Positions 40,010-52,696 of a DNA stretch of 64,000 nucleotides are shown in pieces (position 1 is the stretch's first letter; every line of letters begins with the position of its first letter). Source of the stretch: Plasmodium brasilianum. Lineage: Eukaryota; Apicomplexa; Aconoidasida; Haemosporida; Plasmodiidae. Under the pieces are notes generated by a model. It did no database searches and was not told where the DNA came from. It worked only from the letters and a program-made list of their open reading frames with translations. The translations under genes were made by a program, and so were the position numbers. The stretch spans positions 124,001-188,000 of the forward strand of contig NC_090124.1 in the NCBI RefSeq assembly GCF_023973825.1, read 5' to 3'.

Positions 40010-41176
40010 TTGTTTAAATTGACACATATTCTATAATTTATTAAAGAAAGAATACTATTTATCCTTATAATTATAATAGTGTTTTATTTTATTCCCATAT
40101 ATATGTTATATTATTAAGAAAAAGCACATGTCAAAATATTTATTTTAAGAAAAAACAAAATCACCATAAAACTACAAACATAAAATGTACATCATCTAGG
40201 TATAAATAATTCATTGTAAATTGAGAAAAGACTAATTTACACTATATAACAAATATAACAAAGTGGAAATGCATTTTTCTCCAGAGATAATTTAATATAT
40301 ATTTGTTTTTAATACATATAAAAATAACCAATTATTACATACAAATTTAAACTTTTATGTTAAACTTTAAAAAAAATATGAATTATAAAAGATATAATTT
40401 GTTTTATAAAAAAACAATAAAGAAAGAATGAAAAAAAAATTCATTACCTTGTTATACAAATATAATTAGAACTTTAATTATATATAAATATAGAAAATAT
40501 TAAATATTTAAATTTTGAATGTAATGTTTTTTATTTTAATTTAAAACATTTTAAGTGAAAATACTCTGCAGGCACATTAATATAATAAACGAAAAAAAGA
40601 AAATAAATAATAAATACCATAAAATACAATGCTGCTACAATTTTCTATAAAAATAAATAATTTATCACAATTATAGCAACATACATGGAAAATAAAATTT
40701 TTAAAGATATTTGCTGGATAAATTTTTTTTTAATAGTAGTACCATCGTCCCTTTTTTATTTTTTCAAATAGAATAAAAAATCATTTATAATCATATATAA
40801 ATACAATTCAGAAAACCATCCACAAGATATGTCAGCTTTTTATATTCAATAGGATATTGTAAATTAAAGATTACCAAAACAATGTTTAATTTTTTAAATT
40901 ATACAAACGTTTAAACCACTTTTAAGAGAAAAATATTTAAAATTACGTAGAAACATATTTTACTTTTATTAAGGTGGACAAAGCACATATATACTTTTGT
41001 GATGTAAAACTTAAAAAAAAAAAACACATAAAAACACATGAAAACTTATGAGAACACATAAAAATATTTGAAAACATATAAGAACGCATAAAAACACATA
41101 AAATTATTTGAAAACATATAAGAACGCATAAGAACACATAATAACATATAAGAACATAAAAGAACAAAAAAGCAAA
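39475..41176. other. Intergenic region upstream of the U2A' gene
   Basis: No gene is supported. It contains an (AT)n microsatellite at about 39966-40008 and, just before the U2A' start, the short tandem repeats listed at 41025-41165. Confidence 0.55.
41025..41165 (+). repeat. Imperfect 10-11 bp tandem repeats before the U2A' start codon
   Basis: Repeated AGAACACATAA-like units, with a longer repeated block ATTTGAAAACATATAAGAAC seen twice (near 41065 and 41106). The array ends within about 12 bases of the ATG at 41177 and so probably lies in the 5' leader. Confidence 0.8.
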
Positions 41177-42554
41177 ATGCGAATAACAGTAGATATGATA
41201 AACGAGGCATATCAATCAAAAAACCCAGTTAATGAAAACACTATATCTTTAAGAGGTATTTAATTAAAACATATTAAAGAGAATTTTAAGAGCTAAATCA
41301 AAAGTTTTAAATAGTAAATGAACTCATATATACTTAAAAATGAAACTTGTGCGTATATAAGATATACCCATTTGTGTAAAATTATGGTATATGAATTTTA
41401 AAATTACGTATAATTCGTGTACATATACATATGCGTGCACATACATGTACACTTATACATTATATATATGTACACCTGTAACTATATGTGCATCACTGTT
41501 AATAAATAACGAGAAAGACATAAAATTAAAACTTATCCCCAAAAGTACATACAAACAACCCCTTTATAGCACTTCATCACCTTGTTCTGTTTTCTTTTTC
41601 TTTTTTTTTTGCTTGTTTTTATTATATATATTAATTTTATTCTTGTCTTCTTTACTTTTTAAGGATACAAAATAAGTGTAATTGAAAATTTAGGAGTAAC
41701 TAAAGATTATTTTGAATGTATTGATTTGAGTGATAATGAAATAATTAAATTAAATAATATTCCATGTCTGCAAAGGTTGAAAACATTAATATTATGCAAC
41801 AATAAAATAGCTAGAATTGATAGTGATATATTTGAAAATATACCTAATTTAAATTCGTTAATTTTAACCAACAATAAGGTAATAAGACATATTAAAAATG
41901 TTTATAATTTTAAGAGTTTATCATAAAATATATATTTACTGTAGAAAGAATATCAATTTTGTAAAATTTTTTCTCCAATATATATATATTCATAAAAATA
42001 ATATAAATAAACACCTGCATAATATTTTTCGCAGATAGAAAAATTAACTGATCTTAACTCACTTTTTAAAGCCAAAAATTTAACGAGACTTAGCTTACTA
42101 GAAAATTCTGTATCAAAGTAATGATGCACAAATATATATGAAATGATAAATTTTTTTTTTTTTTTTACAATTTTTTAAATATGCACCTTTTCATATTCAT
42201 GCATTTTTTTTTTTTTTTGGAATTCTTTTCTTTTCATAGATTAGAAAACTACCGAGAGTATTTAATTTATAATTTACCATCTTTGAAATACTTAGATTTT
42301 AAAAAAATAAAAATGAAGGATCGAGAAGCAGCAACAGAAGTAATGAAAAATTTCAATCCACATAGAAAAGGTACTAAATAAAAGATTTTAATTCTACAAT
42401 TACTGAATGTATACAATTGTGACTATTTATATTTTATTATAAATAATTTAAATAGCATCGAATTAGTCTATTTTTCTCATTCCTTATTATGTACATATTA
42501 TCCATAACATTCTAACTGTTTTTAATTTTTACAGAAAATATTCAACCGAGTTAA
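41177..42554 (+). CDS. U2A': U2 snRNP component A' (leucine-rich repeat protein), five exons, 175 aa
   Basis: Exons are 41177-41255, 41664-41878, 42035-42117, 42240-42370 and 42535-42554. All introns are GT-AG with T-rich acceptors, and phases agree throughout. The product follows the U2A'/LEA1 family closely: MRITVDMINEAYQ, then LRGYKISVIENLG, ECIDLSDNEIIKLNNIP, RLKTLILCNNKIARI, LNSLILTNNKIEKLTDL, the LRR cap with RLSLLENSVSKLENYREYLI, and KYLDFKKIKMKDREAA. In the spliceosome this protein binds stem-loop IV of U2 snRNA together with U2B''. At 175 residues it is mostly the LRR domain and lacks the longer C-terminal tail of the roughly 255-residue human protein. The 3' exon has only six codons plus stop, and the start is set by the conserved N-terminus. 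Confidence 0.95.
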
Positions 42555-43244
42555 GGACTTATTACACATTTTATACATTTCTTTTTTTTTTTTTTTTTTG
42601 TTTATATAAAAGTACCATTTTATAAAAGTATACATCAAATAAAAAACCTGGGTAGTTATTAAATTCTTTTTTTTTATTTTTTTTATTTTTCTTATATATA
42701 ATTAAAGGGAAAAGGCGTACACTTAAAATTTTTGAATATTTCATATTTTAGTATATACACACCTTTATACATTTTTTTAATTAATGTGCTATTTTTTGGA
42801 AAATAAACTCAAAATAAAAATTTATATACATAAAAATTATATATTTATAAATATATATATGTATTTTCATCATTCTCATAGCGATAAGTTTTTTTTATAT
42901 ATTATTATTCATATTCTTGCATCTCCACTGTTACACTTAGCAAAATGTTTTAATTTTTTTCATGAATTAAACTTTTTTTGGTAAAAACAAAGAATTATTT
43001 TTATGTAGTAATATACAGATTTATATATTTATTTATTTATTCTTAATCTATTTTTAATTTATTATTTTTTTTTTTTTTTTTCTCTGTTAAAATTTTAAAA
43101 CGTAACACCTAAATCATTTTTATATAGTTTTAACAATTATTTAAATGAGAAACATGGATAAGCTATCCTTTTTTTATTCAAATTAGCTTGTTCAATTAAA
43201 ACGTTTACTAGTTAAAGCATATCCACGGCCATTGCATATACGTG

Positions 43245-43299
<55 letters not shown>

Positions 43300-43736
43300 G
43301 TACGTATATGTTTATATGTATGCATATATATATGTATGCCGTATGTTTGTAGATCCCGGCGCCTCTTAGTATATTTTCACGAGCGCACAATTTAAGTAAT
43401 CTTTTATGGTGTGATTAGCCCAAAGTAGTGTAATATATCCTTTGCGGAAATTCATGGCAATAATCAAAAGTTGAAGAAACGAAAAAAGGCAAACAGGAAA
43501 AATTAAACTTAACTAATTTAAATTTGGTAAAAATAAAATAATTCATTTGTTTAAATGATAATACAAATTAGGTATAACAGTAAATAACAAAATTTAATTT
43601 AGTTATTGCCTTTATCAAGTTCATACTTGAAGCTGGGTAATAATAAAACCAAGTATTATGTAGAGTAAAAACACAAATAAGACTATGAAATGACTTTATG
43701 TATTTATTACTTAATACTGAAAAGATGACATAAAAC
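42555..43736. other. Intergenic region
   Basis: Poly-T tracts and an (AT)n tract at 43254-43290. A patch of raised GC at about 43335-43450 (ATCCCGGCGCCTCTTAG, CACGAGCGCACAA) lies upstream of the next gene and may be promoter sequence. The frame at 42784-42984 is low-complexity. Confidence 0.5.
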
Positions 43737-46571
43737 ATGAAATTATTTTTTAAATTGGTTTACTGCATTATTTTCAATTTTATTTGCATATGCTTTAATG
43801 TAGATAAAATATATGAAACGAATAAAACAAATTTGTTCCTTTTTTCCAAAAGTTATAATGTGGTGAATAAAAAAAAACATAAGGCCAGAACGAATATATA
43901 TAGCACGAAGAATAGTGAGAATAGCAATAAAACTCTTTTAAGCTGTGATAAAAAGAATGATGAAACTGAAGCCGAAATTAGAGAAAGAATTGAAGCAGAA
44001 AAAAAAAGAAGAGAACAAATTAAACAAGAAAACAGCTTGTATATTAATGCAAATTTTAAATATGTAAGTAATAATATCCCAATTAATGTTGAAAAAAAAT
44101 ACAAATATGAATCCTTTAAATATAGTGAAGAAATACTTACATATATTTTTTTTGTAATTAATTTATTCAAACATGAACAATTTAAGAACAATATTTATAA
44201 GCAATCCCTGGGAAATGAGTCATTACAAAGACAAAAAAATGAATTACACACGAATGAACGTTTTTCCTCTTATAAAAATATTAGTTTGGTTGAAAGAAAT
44301 CAAAAGATAGTGTCTGATTTTATACATAAATTTGGTGATAAATTCAAATTTTTTAATAAGAAAGAAAAAATTCAAAGAGAAGATTGGGCAAACATGTTTA
44401 AGATGGAACAAGATGATAAAAATAATTTTTTTAAAAATATAAAAATAAAAAATGAAACAACAAAAGAATATTACTTTGTTATATATTATTGCAATTGGCA
44501 ATATGAATGTATGGCTCTTTACAATGCCTTCCATAATATTTTTAACAATTGTTATAATAATATCAATTTTTATAACATATCAAATAATATAGATGAACAA
44601 CTTGAAGAACAGGGAGAAAATGAAGATGATAAGAAAAAACAAGAAGAAATGATATCCAAGGAAGATTTGCAAAAAATAAAAGAAATGTATATTAAAGATA
44701 TGCAGAATAATGAAATCACAGATGTAGAAAGTCTACTAAGGATGGAGGAAAATCATCAAAGTAACAGTGAAGTTGGTTCGGAACAGGAAAATTCACAAGC
44801 GGAAAATCAAAAGTTAAATGAAAGCAATGAACAAGAAGAAGGTGCAAACAATCAAACGAACAACGATTTGTCTGAATCGCACGCAGAACAGCAAGCCGAA
44901 TCGCAAGGAGATAAAATAAAAACTCTTCAAGAATTAATGGAAGAAGAAAAAAAAAAATTAGATGAAGAATTTTTTTTATACGGTTATTCAAAATATGAAG
45001 ACATGGAACAAATAAAAAAGGAAGAAGAAGCTATCAAGGAAACAAAACAAATTATAAAGGAAGAAAAATTAAGCAAAGACAAGTTAAATAATAAAAGAGA
45101 GTTTAAAAACATTCTAAATGATTTTTCTGTTCACATTAAAAATTATGAAGATTTCTATAATTACGAGAAAAATGATGAGCGAAATTTTGGGAAAAATAAT
45201 GAGCAAAATAATGAACAAAATAATGAACAAAATAATGAACAAAATAATGAACAAAATAATGAACAAAATAATGAACAAAATAATGAACAAAATAATGAAC
45301 AAAATAATGAACAAAATAATGAACAAAATAATGAGCAAACTAATGAGCAAAATAATGAGCGTAATATCATAATGATAAATCATGCCAACTCAACCGAATT
45401 AGGCTGTGTAGAAAATCAAACAAATGCACCTTTGCTAAATGGTGAATCCTCCATTTCTCGTATTTCCAAAGAAATAAATGAAAGAGAAAAAAAAAATATT
45501 AATAAAAAAAAGGACGAAATAAAAGAAGTAAACATAAATGTAATCTTTGTCAGATTAAGTAACAGTACAGTTATAGGCAAAACGAAGAATATAAAACAAA
45601 AAATAAAAAAAAAATGGATTTATTCCCATGAAAAAGAGATCAACTTTTACGAATTAATCTTATCGGTTATGCTAAATGAAAATATCTATTATAAAGATAT
45701 GCCACATATGAATATATTCTCCCTAAGTTATAATAAAAGAAAATTATTTGACTTTTTTAATGAAGTTAATACAAATTTAAAGTATAGTTTTATTCATAAA
45801 AATAATGTATATAATATATTTAATAATGTTATTAATAATTATATGGATATTTATAATTTCGACATATATGACAAGAGTAATAGTACGAATGAACAAAATG
45901 ACATTTCATCAAATAACAATTTACAAAATAATATGGTTAACATGGAAAATACAAACAATAAGGAATACGAACAAAATGAGGATATCCTTTTTGAGGAATT
46001 AAGTTTAGATCATGAAATTGAAGATACACATAATTATCAAGTCATATATGACGGAACGACAAATAATACACATGAAACTGATGATATGTCACAGAACAGC
46101 GGTGAAAATCAAAATGATTCCGAAAAAGAACTCAAAACCGTAAATGAGAGAGAGAAAAAAAAAAAAAAAATAAAAAATAATAGTCAAAACAAAGTTATCA
46201 AAAAAAAACATAATAAAAAAGAAAAAAGTAAATATGAAGTATTATTTAAACAAAAATATACAAATATCTTTGCAAATAATATTAAAAATAAAATATCTAT
46301 TGAAAAAGTTAGCTCGATATCAAATTTTCACACACATGCGAATTATACACTCGATACTTTTAGGGATTTCACATTAAGAGATCTTTTTCATAATACATTA
46401 AACCATCAAAATTTTAAAATTGATAAAAATTATGTTTACTACTCAAATCATAAAATTCCCAGAGATTTATTCCCATTTATTCTTCAACTCTCATTAGCTT
46501 TCAAATATGAACACAATACTATTTTGATGAACGCTCCCAAAAAAATAGAATTCGAGTTTCGAAATGTATAA
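43737..46571 (+). CDS. Conserved-type Plasmodium protein of unknown function, signal peptide, NNEQ repeats, 944 aa
   Basis: A single long exon from ATG at 43737 to TAA. Residues 1-22 are a hydrophobic signal sequence (MKLFFKLVYCIIFNFICICF). A Lys/Asn/Ser-rich stretch follows (VVNKKKHKARTNIYSTKN...), as in bipartite apicoplast-targeting leaders, though plain secretion is also possible. The middle is dominated by charged low-complexity sequence: Glu/Lys-rich coiled-coil-like stretches (about residues 75-95 and 290-450) and 13 (N/T)NEQ units plus NNER at residues about 487-542. More regular segments lie at about 245-285 (EYYFVIYYCNWQYECMALYN), 600-710 and the last 60 residues (RDLFPFILQLSLAF...). 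No enzyme motif was recognised. Confidence 0.85.
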   Translation: MKLFFKLVYCIIFNFICICFNVDKIYETNKTNLFLFSKSYNVVNKKKHKARTNIYSTKNSENSNKTLLSCDKKNDETEAEIRERIEAEKKRREQIKQENSLYINANFKYVSNNIPINVEKKYKYESFKYSEEILTYIFFVINLFKHEQFKNNIYKQSLGNESLQRQKNELHTNERFSSYKNISLVERNQKIVSDFIHKFGDKFKFFNKKEKIQREDWANMFKMEQDDKNNFFKNIKIKNETTKEYYFVIYYCNWQYECMALYNAFHNIFNNCYNNINFYNISNNIDEQLEEQGENEDDKKKQEEMISKEDLQKIKEMYIKDMQNNEITDVESLLRMEENHQSNSEVGSEQENSQAENQKLNESNEQEEGANNQTNNDLSESHAEQQAESQGDKIKTLQELMEEEKKKLDEEFFLYGYSKYEDMEQIKKEEEAIKETKQIIKEEKLSKDKLNNKREFKNILNDFSVHIKNYEDFYNYEKNDERNFGKNNEQNNEQNNEQNNEQNNEQNNEQNNEQNNEQNNEQNNEQNNEQNNEQTNEQNNERNIIMINHANSTELGCVENQTNAPLLNGESSISRISKEINEREKKNINKKKDEIKEVNINVIFVRLSNSTVIGKTKNIKQKIKKKWIYSHEKEINFYELILSVMLNENIYYKDMPHMNIFSLSYNKRKLFDFFNEVNTNLKYSFIHKNNVYNIFNNVINNYMDIYNFDIYDKSNSTNEQNDISSNNNLQNNMVNMENTNNKEYEQNEDILFEELSLDHEIEDTHNYQVIYDGTTNNTHETDDMSQNSGENQNDSEKELKTVNEREKKKKKIKNNSQNKVIKKKHNKKEKSKYEVLFKQKYTNIFANNIKNKISIEKVSSISNFHTHANYTLDTFRDFTLRDLFHNTLNHQNFKIDKNYVYYSNHKIPRDLFPFILQLSLAFKYEHNTILMNAPKKIEFEFRNV
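45195..45362 (+). repeat. 12-bp coding tandem repeat (NNEQ)
   Basis: Fourteen 12-bp units of AATAATGAACAA with few changes (GAG for GAA at the ends, one ACT for AAT, last unit GAGCGT). They encode a run of Asn-Asn-Glu-Gln. Near-identity at the DNA level implies recent expansion and likely length polymorphism. Confidence 0.95.
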
Positions 46572-47557
46572 TTCTAAGTGTTACTTGTCATATATATGTT
46601 AGCACATTTATTGTTCTAACCAATATGAATTGTATTGTTTTAGTATGTATCAAATATAAAATTCATGTAAATATTGCAAGCAGAAGATAAAGGGAACAAA
46701 CTGTTTTTAATTGCACTCATATCATTTAGGACGACTCCAATAACATACAAGGGTTTTATATGAAATAGTCAGAGCACGGCACACGTATCAATAGGACATC
46801 ATTCACATGCATGATGTATGTATATTTACACAACGGGAAATTACAAAAATTCTGCTATAATTGTAAAGAAAATATATATGGGGTACTGAATTAAGTAAAT
46901 TGTTATATCATATAGTTAGCTGCTCTCTAATATTTTACAATAGTTCTTTGTGCATAAAAAAACTCACGAAGTAAAGAAAGAAGAAAAACTATTACGGATT
47001 CAAGTACAAATCATTACACTAAACCTTTGCGCAATTTATACATATATGATGAAACGTTGTGCATTTGCACAAATTTGCTTAACTTAGCTTAAGTATCATT
47101 TATTATATTTTTTTTTTTTTTTTTTGAATTTTTGAATTTTTGAATTTTACCTTATCTATAGATATTACTACTTTCTATAAACTTCCTTTTTACTATTTTA
47201 TAAATTTTGTTTGTCTAATGAATATAATATACAACGATCTTTTTTTTAAAAAAAAAAAATAGCAGAATGAATATCTATATTGACCTTATATATATAATTC
47301 CCTTGATATATTTTAAAATAATACATTTTTTGAAATTTTTACAATTTGATCTTGTTACAATATATATAATATTTTATATATAAATCTATGCTTCTTTCAA
47401 AAAAAGGAATAAAAAAGCAATAATTCAAGCAGCAAAAACATTAAATACACTTAAATTTCCTTCGTGAAAAAAAAAAAGAAAAAACAGTTGAGACAACACA
47501 GTTTTACTTTTTCTCAATACCTTTTTATGTAATTAAATACTTTTATGCACGCTAATG

Positions 47558-47596
<39 letters not shown>

Positions 47597-47743
47597 TTAT
47601 GCATAACACATTTATTGTGAGCACACAAAAAAAAGAGTCTATAAAAGAAATGCCCTAGTTTTGAATTTATTTTCAAATTTTAACAAATAACTAGGTGTAT
47701 ATCATTTAAATGGTTTTCTAATCTTTCTAATCATTTTTCACAA
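46572..47743. other. Convergent intergenic region
   Basis: It lies between the 3' ends of two convergent genes. No gene is seen. It contains poly-T runs, a 9-bp repeat (TTTTTGAAT three times near 47120-47145) and an (AT)n tract at about 47560-47592. Confidence 0.55.
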
Positions 47744-50700
47744 TTATTTTTTTTTTAAACTAGCGTACTTAAAAATAGTTGCTAATTCCAACAATTCTGA
47801 AGCAAAATTATTCTCGTGACATGACTGCAAAAATTGATCAATATCTATGTAATCCATATAGGTTCTTAAAAATACTAAGGATTCTTTTAATAACTCTTTA
47901 CTCATGTATGAATTATGTTCATTTTTTAATTTCATCATCTTTTTACCTAGCATAACAATTGTTTTATTCGTTAGATGAAAAATTTTCTGAACTAGCTCAT
48001 TCTTTTTATCTTCTAATTCTTTTATTAACACCTCATTCTCATTTTTAGTTTGCTTTCTTTTCAATCTATTCTTTTCTAGGTCATTGTACTCCTTTTTCGT
48101 GATCTGGCTGTCTATGACTTCATAAATAAGACGAAACACGTAGTATTCATCTGGAAAAAAAAAAATAAGCAAAAAATGGGGATAATATGGGGAAAAACTT
48201 CAATAAAAACGAGTGTAACCACAAATAAACACGTATCACATTCGTACAAACAAATTATAATAAACATAGGGAAGCAAAAATTTTAACGAAAAATAAAACA
48301 AAAGAAAACTAAATGTAAAATAAAGTAAAACTCCGCACTTACATTTATTCATACCGATGTATGTGTGCATTTGTGTGTATTACCTAAGTTAGATTCATCC
48401 AATTTGTTAAAAATGAAATAAATAACAGAAAACTCATCAATTATCTCGTTTTCCACCAAAATGTTCACAATTACATTTAACAGAACGGAATTGTTAAAAT
48501 GAGTGTACACAATATTTACTAATTCAATATCATAGTTGTACTTGTCATCTTCTGATTGATAAATACCAGAATTCTTGTAATTTGAAAATATAATTGCGTG
48601 ATTTTTAAAAACTTTTTTTAGAGAAGAAACATTTGAAGAATCAAAAAATATGAGGGCCTTAAAAAAAAGAATTAAAATGCTGTACCTATTCCAACATTCT
48701 GAATTTTCCAAAAAATCATTTTTAAATATATAATTATTAAAAAAAGCTCCATTTAAATTCGTACTTGATATATCATTCAATAAGTGAATATTTTTGGACA
48801 CATTTTCAAAAAAATAAGGAACTTTATTCAAATAATTTTTTTCATTTAAGTAATACATGAAACACTGAATTAACACATTAATTGCATCTCTAAATTTGTT
48901 TATACAATCTATTTTCTTATTTTTTTCATCGTCTTCATTAATCATATCGCCATACTCATCTTCAACATTATTAATTTCAACTGTACAATATTTTAAGATA
49001 GCATTGAAAATAAAAAATTCATGAAAATTATCATGCGTATTATCATTAATGCATTTAAAACTGTTACAATAATTAATAACAGATTTAGGAATTAAATTCT
49101 CTGACTCATTTTTATAAACTAATGAACAAGATTTAAAATAAAAATTTCTTGTCCATTTTCGACAATATTTCTTTTTCACATTATACATCAAATTCGTAAA
49201 CTTTCTCAAATTATCTCCCATATCTAATTTTGCTAATTCTTCCTTAAAACTTACAAAATCAAAATCTTTTTTGTTACTATTAATTCCTTTATTATCTACA
49301 TCGTTATCATCATTGTTATTGTTTTCCTCCTCCTCCTCCTCCTCCTCATCATCATCATCGTCCTTTTCATCTTCACTTTCCTCATGATTATTTCTCTCCC
49401 TTTTCTTATTACCCTTCTCTTCATTACATTCTTCATTACTTTCATCAGAACTGTACTTCACATCCACTTCAACACAAAAAGGGATTTTACAATCAAGACT
49501 TTTCATTTTATTCAATGTATCTTCGTTTTTTTTCAAAATGACTTGATTTCTTTTCATATTTGTTAAATTTCCAAAACTATTTTCTTCAATTGCGGCGCGT
49601 TCATTAGATTGCTCTTCTGTTTGTAATTCTTCTTGTACAATTTCGTCCCTCTTTCTTTTCCTTTTATTTCCACTTAATGGTCCTTCTTCTGTTATCACTT
49701 TCTCTTCTTGTAGCGCTTCCTCTTCTCGTACAGCTTCTTTTTCCTGTGGCACTTCTTTTCCGTTCAATCTGGCATCGTTTCCCACCTTTTGCATATTTCC
49801 CTCTTGAATTTTTATAATTTTGTTCATGTCATTATATTTCCTTTTAAAAAAATTTTCTTTACTCTTTAACATTTTATTTTCATAGGAAAAATAGGATAAC
49901 ATATAGAGACATAATTCCATGAATAAGTAAAAGGATTCATTATCCAATTTTCCAATTTGCTTTAAAACAAATTTAATGCATCTGATAATTACAGTTCCTA
50001 AATTTTTATTTATTAGTAAAAGTCTATGAACTAAAGAAATATAAAAATAATAATTTTTCTTACTAAAAGATGATAACAATTTGTTAAATATACATTCGAT
50101 TAGTACATTATTATATAATTTACTTTGTAACTGAACATAAACCCCTAATATTTTTGAACTAAATTCGACACTATTTTTATATAGTTCAATAATATGTAAT
50201 ATATGTTCTTGCATTAACCATACATCATGTACATTTTTATTATCCGCATGTTTTGTTTTAAATTTAATCTGTAAGCTACCTATACATTCTGCACATTCGT
50301 AATTAACAAAGAATTCTGCATTAACACATTTTTCTATAGCTATTTGTAAGTTTATCTCTTTTTTGTGAGTGTTCTCTGATACAACTTTTAAATTTTCATC
50401 TTTTCCATTCTTCACATAATTATCCACACTGTTTTTGTTAGTAGTATCATTAGGTCCATTCATTATATGTTCATTCCCTTCTTTGTCGTTAACATGATTT
50501 TCTTTACTTTCCTGTGATTCATTTGCATAATTTGTACTAATATCCTCCTCTTCAATATTGTCTTTTTCTAAAAATATTTTTTGAAATATTTCTTTTTGAT
50601 AAAATCTATGTGTCGCTACACTTTTTAAATTATTCTCCACATAATTATATAAAGCACCTTTTAAATGAAACAATCTATCATTAAAATTGTCACTATGAAT

Positions 50701-51321
50701 AATACTATATGTGTAAATATATATATATTCAATTGTTGATATATCGTTATTATCTATATCAATATTATCAATATGTTCCTGTCTTTTCTCTATTAAATCA
50801 AAACTGTTAATTAAAATATTTTCCAATTCACTCTTATTTTCATCATATATTTGTTTAGATATATAAAAAAAATTACTTAAAAATAAATATAAAATATTAT
50901 CTCCTTTTATGAACTTTTTCTCTTTATATAATTCAATACACAGATTATACAAATTCTTAAACAAATTTAAACAGTAAGCAAAATCAAAAACATGACAACA
51001 ACTTAACCCTATGATACATCTAAACCATAATAAACAGTGTAATGGGTTATCTTTTATATATACTTCAATATTATGACTTAATTTTAGCAATACTTGTAAT
51101 TTTAATTTTTCATTGTTCTTTGTTAATATCCCTAAAATGGTTATATATATACCTATTTTCACAGGCATGTAAAAAATACATTCTAAAATGGTGTCAACAC
51201 ATTGATTTGTTCTACTCTTCACTATTCTTTTACACAAATGAAATATATCATCACTATCAATTAATCTATCACCTATTGTAATAATATCATTTTTGATAAT
51301 ATGCAACTCTATTTCTTCCAT
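47744..51321 (-). CDS. CBP80: Nuclear cap-binding protein subunit 1 (CBP80), two exons, 1,114 aa
   Basis: Exon 1 is 51321-48384 and ends KLDESNL in phase 1 at donor GTAATA. Exon 2 is 48150-47744, after acceptor TTTCCAG, and begins DEYYVFRLIYEVIDSQ. CBP80 binds CBP20 and the m7G cap of nuclear transcripts. The family match is a helical MIF4G-like pattern: WFRCIIGLSCCHVFDF corresponds to the RFLSDLVNCHVI region, and LYLFLSNFFYISKQIYDENK to YVYAFLSSLPWVGKELYEK of the animal protein, followed by the Lys/Glu-rich coiled coil of the C-terminal domain in exon 2. Length exceeds the roughly 790 residues of animal CBP80 because of Plasmodium insertions: about residues 265-320 and an Asp/Glu/Asn-rich block at about 505-680 including a DEKDDDDDEEEE run. 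The ATG at 51321 is the first in the frame. Confidence 0.75.
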
Positions 51322-51724
51322 GGATATTTATATATGATGCAAAAACGTACGTAAAAGGAAGAAAATAAGAGGCGTAAATGGGATTCTATCGAACTCTATA
51401 TGTACATATAAACATATGCACAAACATATGCACAAACATTTACACGTACGTACAAATATATAACGCTTTTCCTACTACACAGTATGCAAGCTATATTTTT
51501 CACAAAGAAAAAATTAAAAATAGAACTTCTGTAAAATATAATACTACTATATATGATAAAAAAAGAAATGCGATTCACATATTAATGAACAAACATACAA
51601 AAGCTACGTATAATTATAAAGAAGCTTAACTAATAATTCAATGAAAAAAGGTACGCACATAATTAAGCAAAATATTATATAAATAAATACGAATGGTTAC
51701 TCTTTAAAAAATGAAAACGAGCAG

Positions 51725-51755
<31 letters not shown>

Positions 51756-51908
51756 AAAAAACCTTTTCAACCATGTACATTTCTATATAATACATGTATA
51801 TGTATATGTAGCCATATATATAATATATATGTATTAAATAAAAAAATTTATAAGAAAAATTTTGTACGAAAAATTGGAGGGGAATCACAAAGAAATTATA
51901 AAAAATCT

Positions 51909-51993
51909 CAACATTTGTGCCTGCTTAAAATAAAAGAACATATGTGCCTACTTAAAATAAAAGAACATATGTACCTGCTTAAAATAAAAAGAA
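51909..51993 (+). repeat. 27-bp tandem repeat, about three copies
   Basis: The unit CCTGCTTAAAATAAAAGAAC plus ATATGTG recurs at 51920, 51947 and 51974 with one or two changes per copy; a partial copy precedes it. Confidence 0.9.
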
Positions 51994-52648
51994 AACATTT
52001 GCCATTGTTTAATATATATGAAAAAAAAAAAAAAAAAAAAAAAAACACGTACTAGAGGTTAATATTAAAAAAAAAAAAAAAAAAAAAGCATATTTTTCTA
52101 ACTCTAAAAACCCATAAAAGAAAAAAAAAGAATATACGTAGAATACAAAATTATATTACAGGAAAATTCGCAAGTTAAAATTTAAAATTTAAGTAAAAAG
52201 TGATATACATTTTTTACAACATAAAGAAGAAGATAATAATTTTTATTATGCAGCTATAAAATTAGTTCAGTGGAATTATATAATTGCCTTATATTTCTCA
52301 CAAATTTTCTTTTTGCCAAAACGAAATACATGTAACAATGTACCGGAACGAAGAGGCAACGTTATTATACACAAAAATTAATTAAATTGAATTATAAATA
52401 ATTATGTATAATTACAATAAGTACATATATTTATATTTATTTATATGCATTTATATATATATTTATGTATTATTATTTGCATGCTAAGAGTGTTTTTAAA
52501 TTGAACAAACGAACATAGAAGATATATCAAAATGAGAGCTTAACGTAGTAGGCTAATACATTTGGTACGTGTACTTCATTTGAATAAACCATCCCTGATA
52601 AATTTCTTTGCAATCACATACAGTAAAAGCGAAAGGGAGATTCATATA

Positions 52649-52696
<48 letters not shown>

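Noticed and set aside
45114..45383. Ile/Leu and Met-Asn-Lys-Ile repeat frames overlapping the NNEQ array
   Set aside because: They are shadows of the 12-bp coding repeat in other frames.
48349..48383. Reading CBP80 exon 1 through to the stop at 48349 (ending THKCTHTSV)
   Set aside because: The donor GTAATA at 48383 and acceptor at 48151 join in phase to a family-consistent C-terminal domain; the read-through tail is intron.
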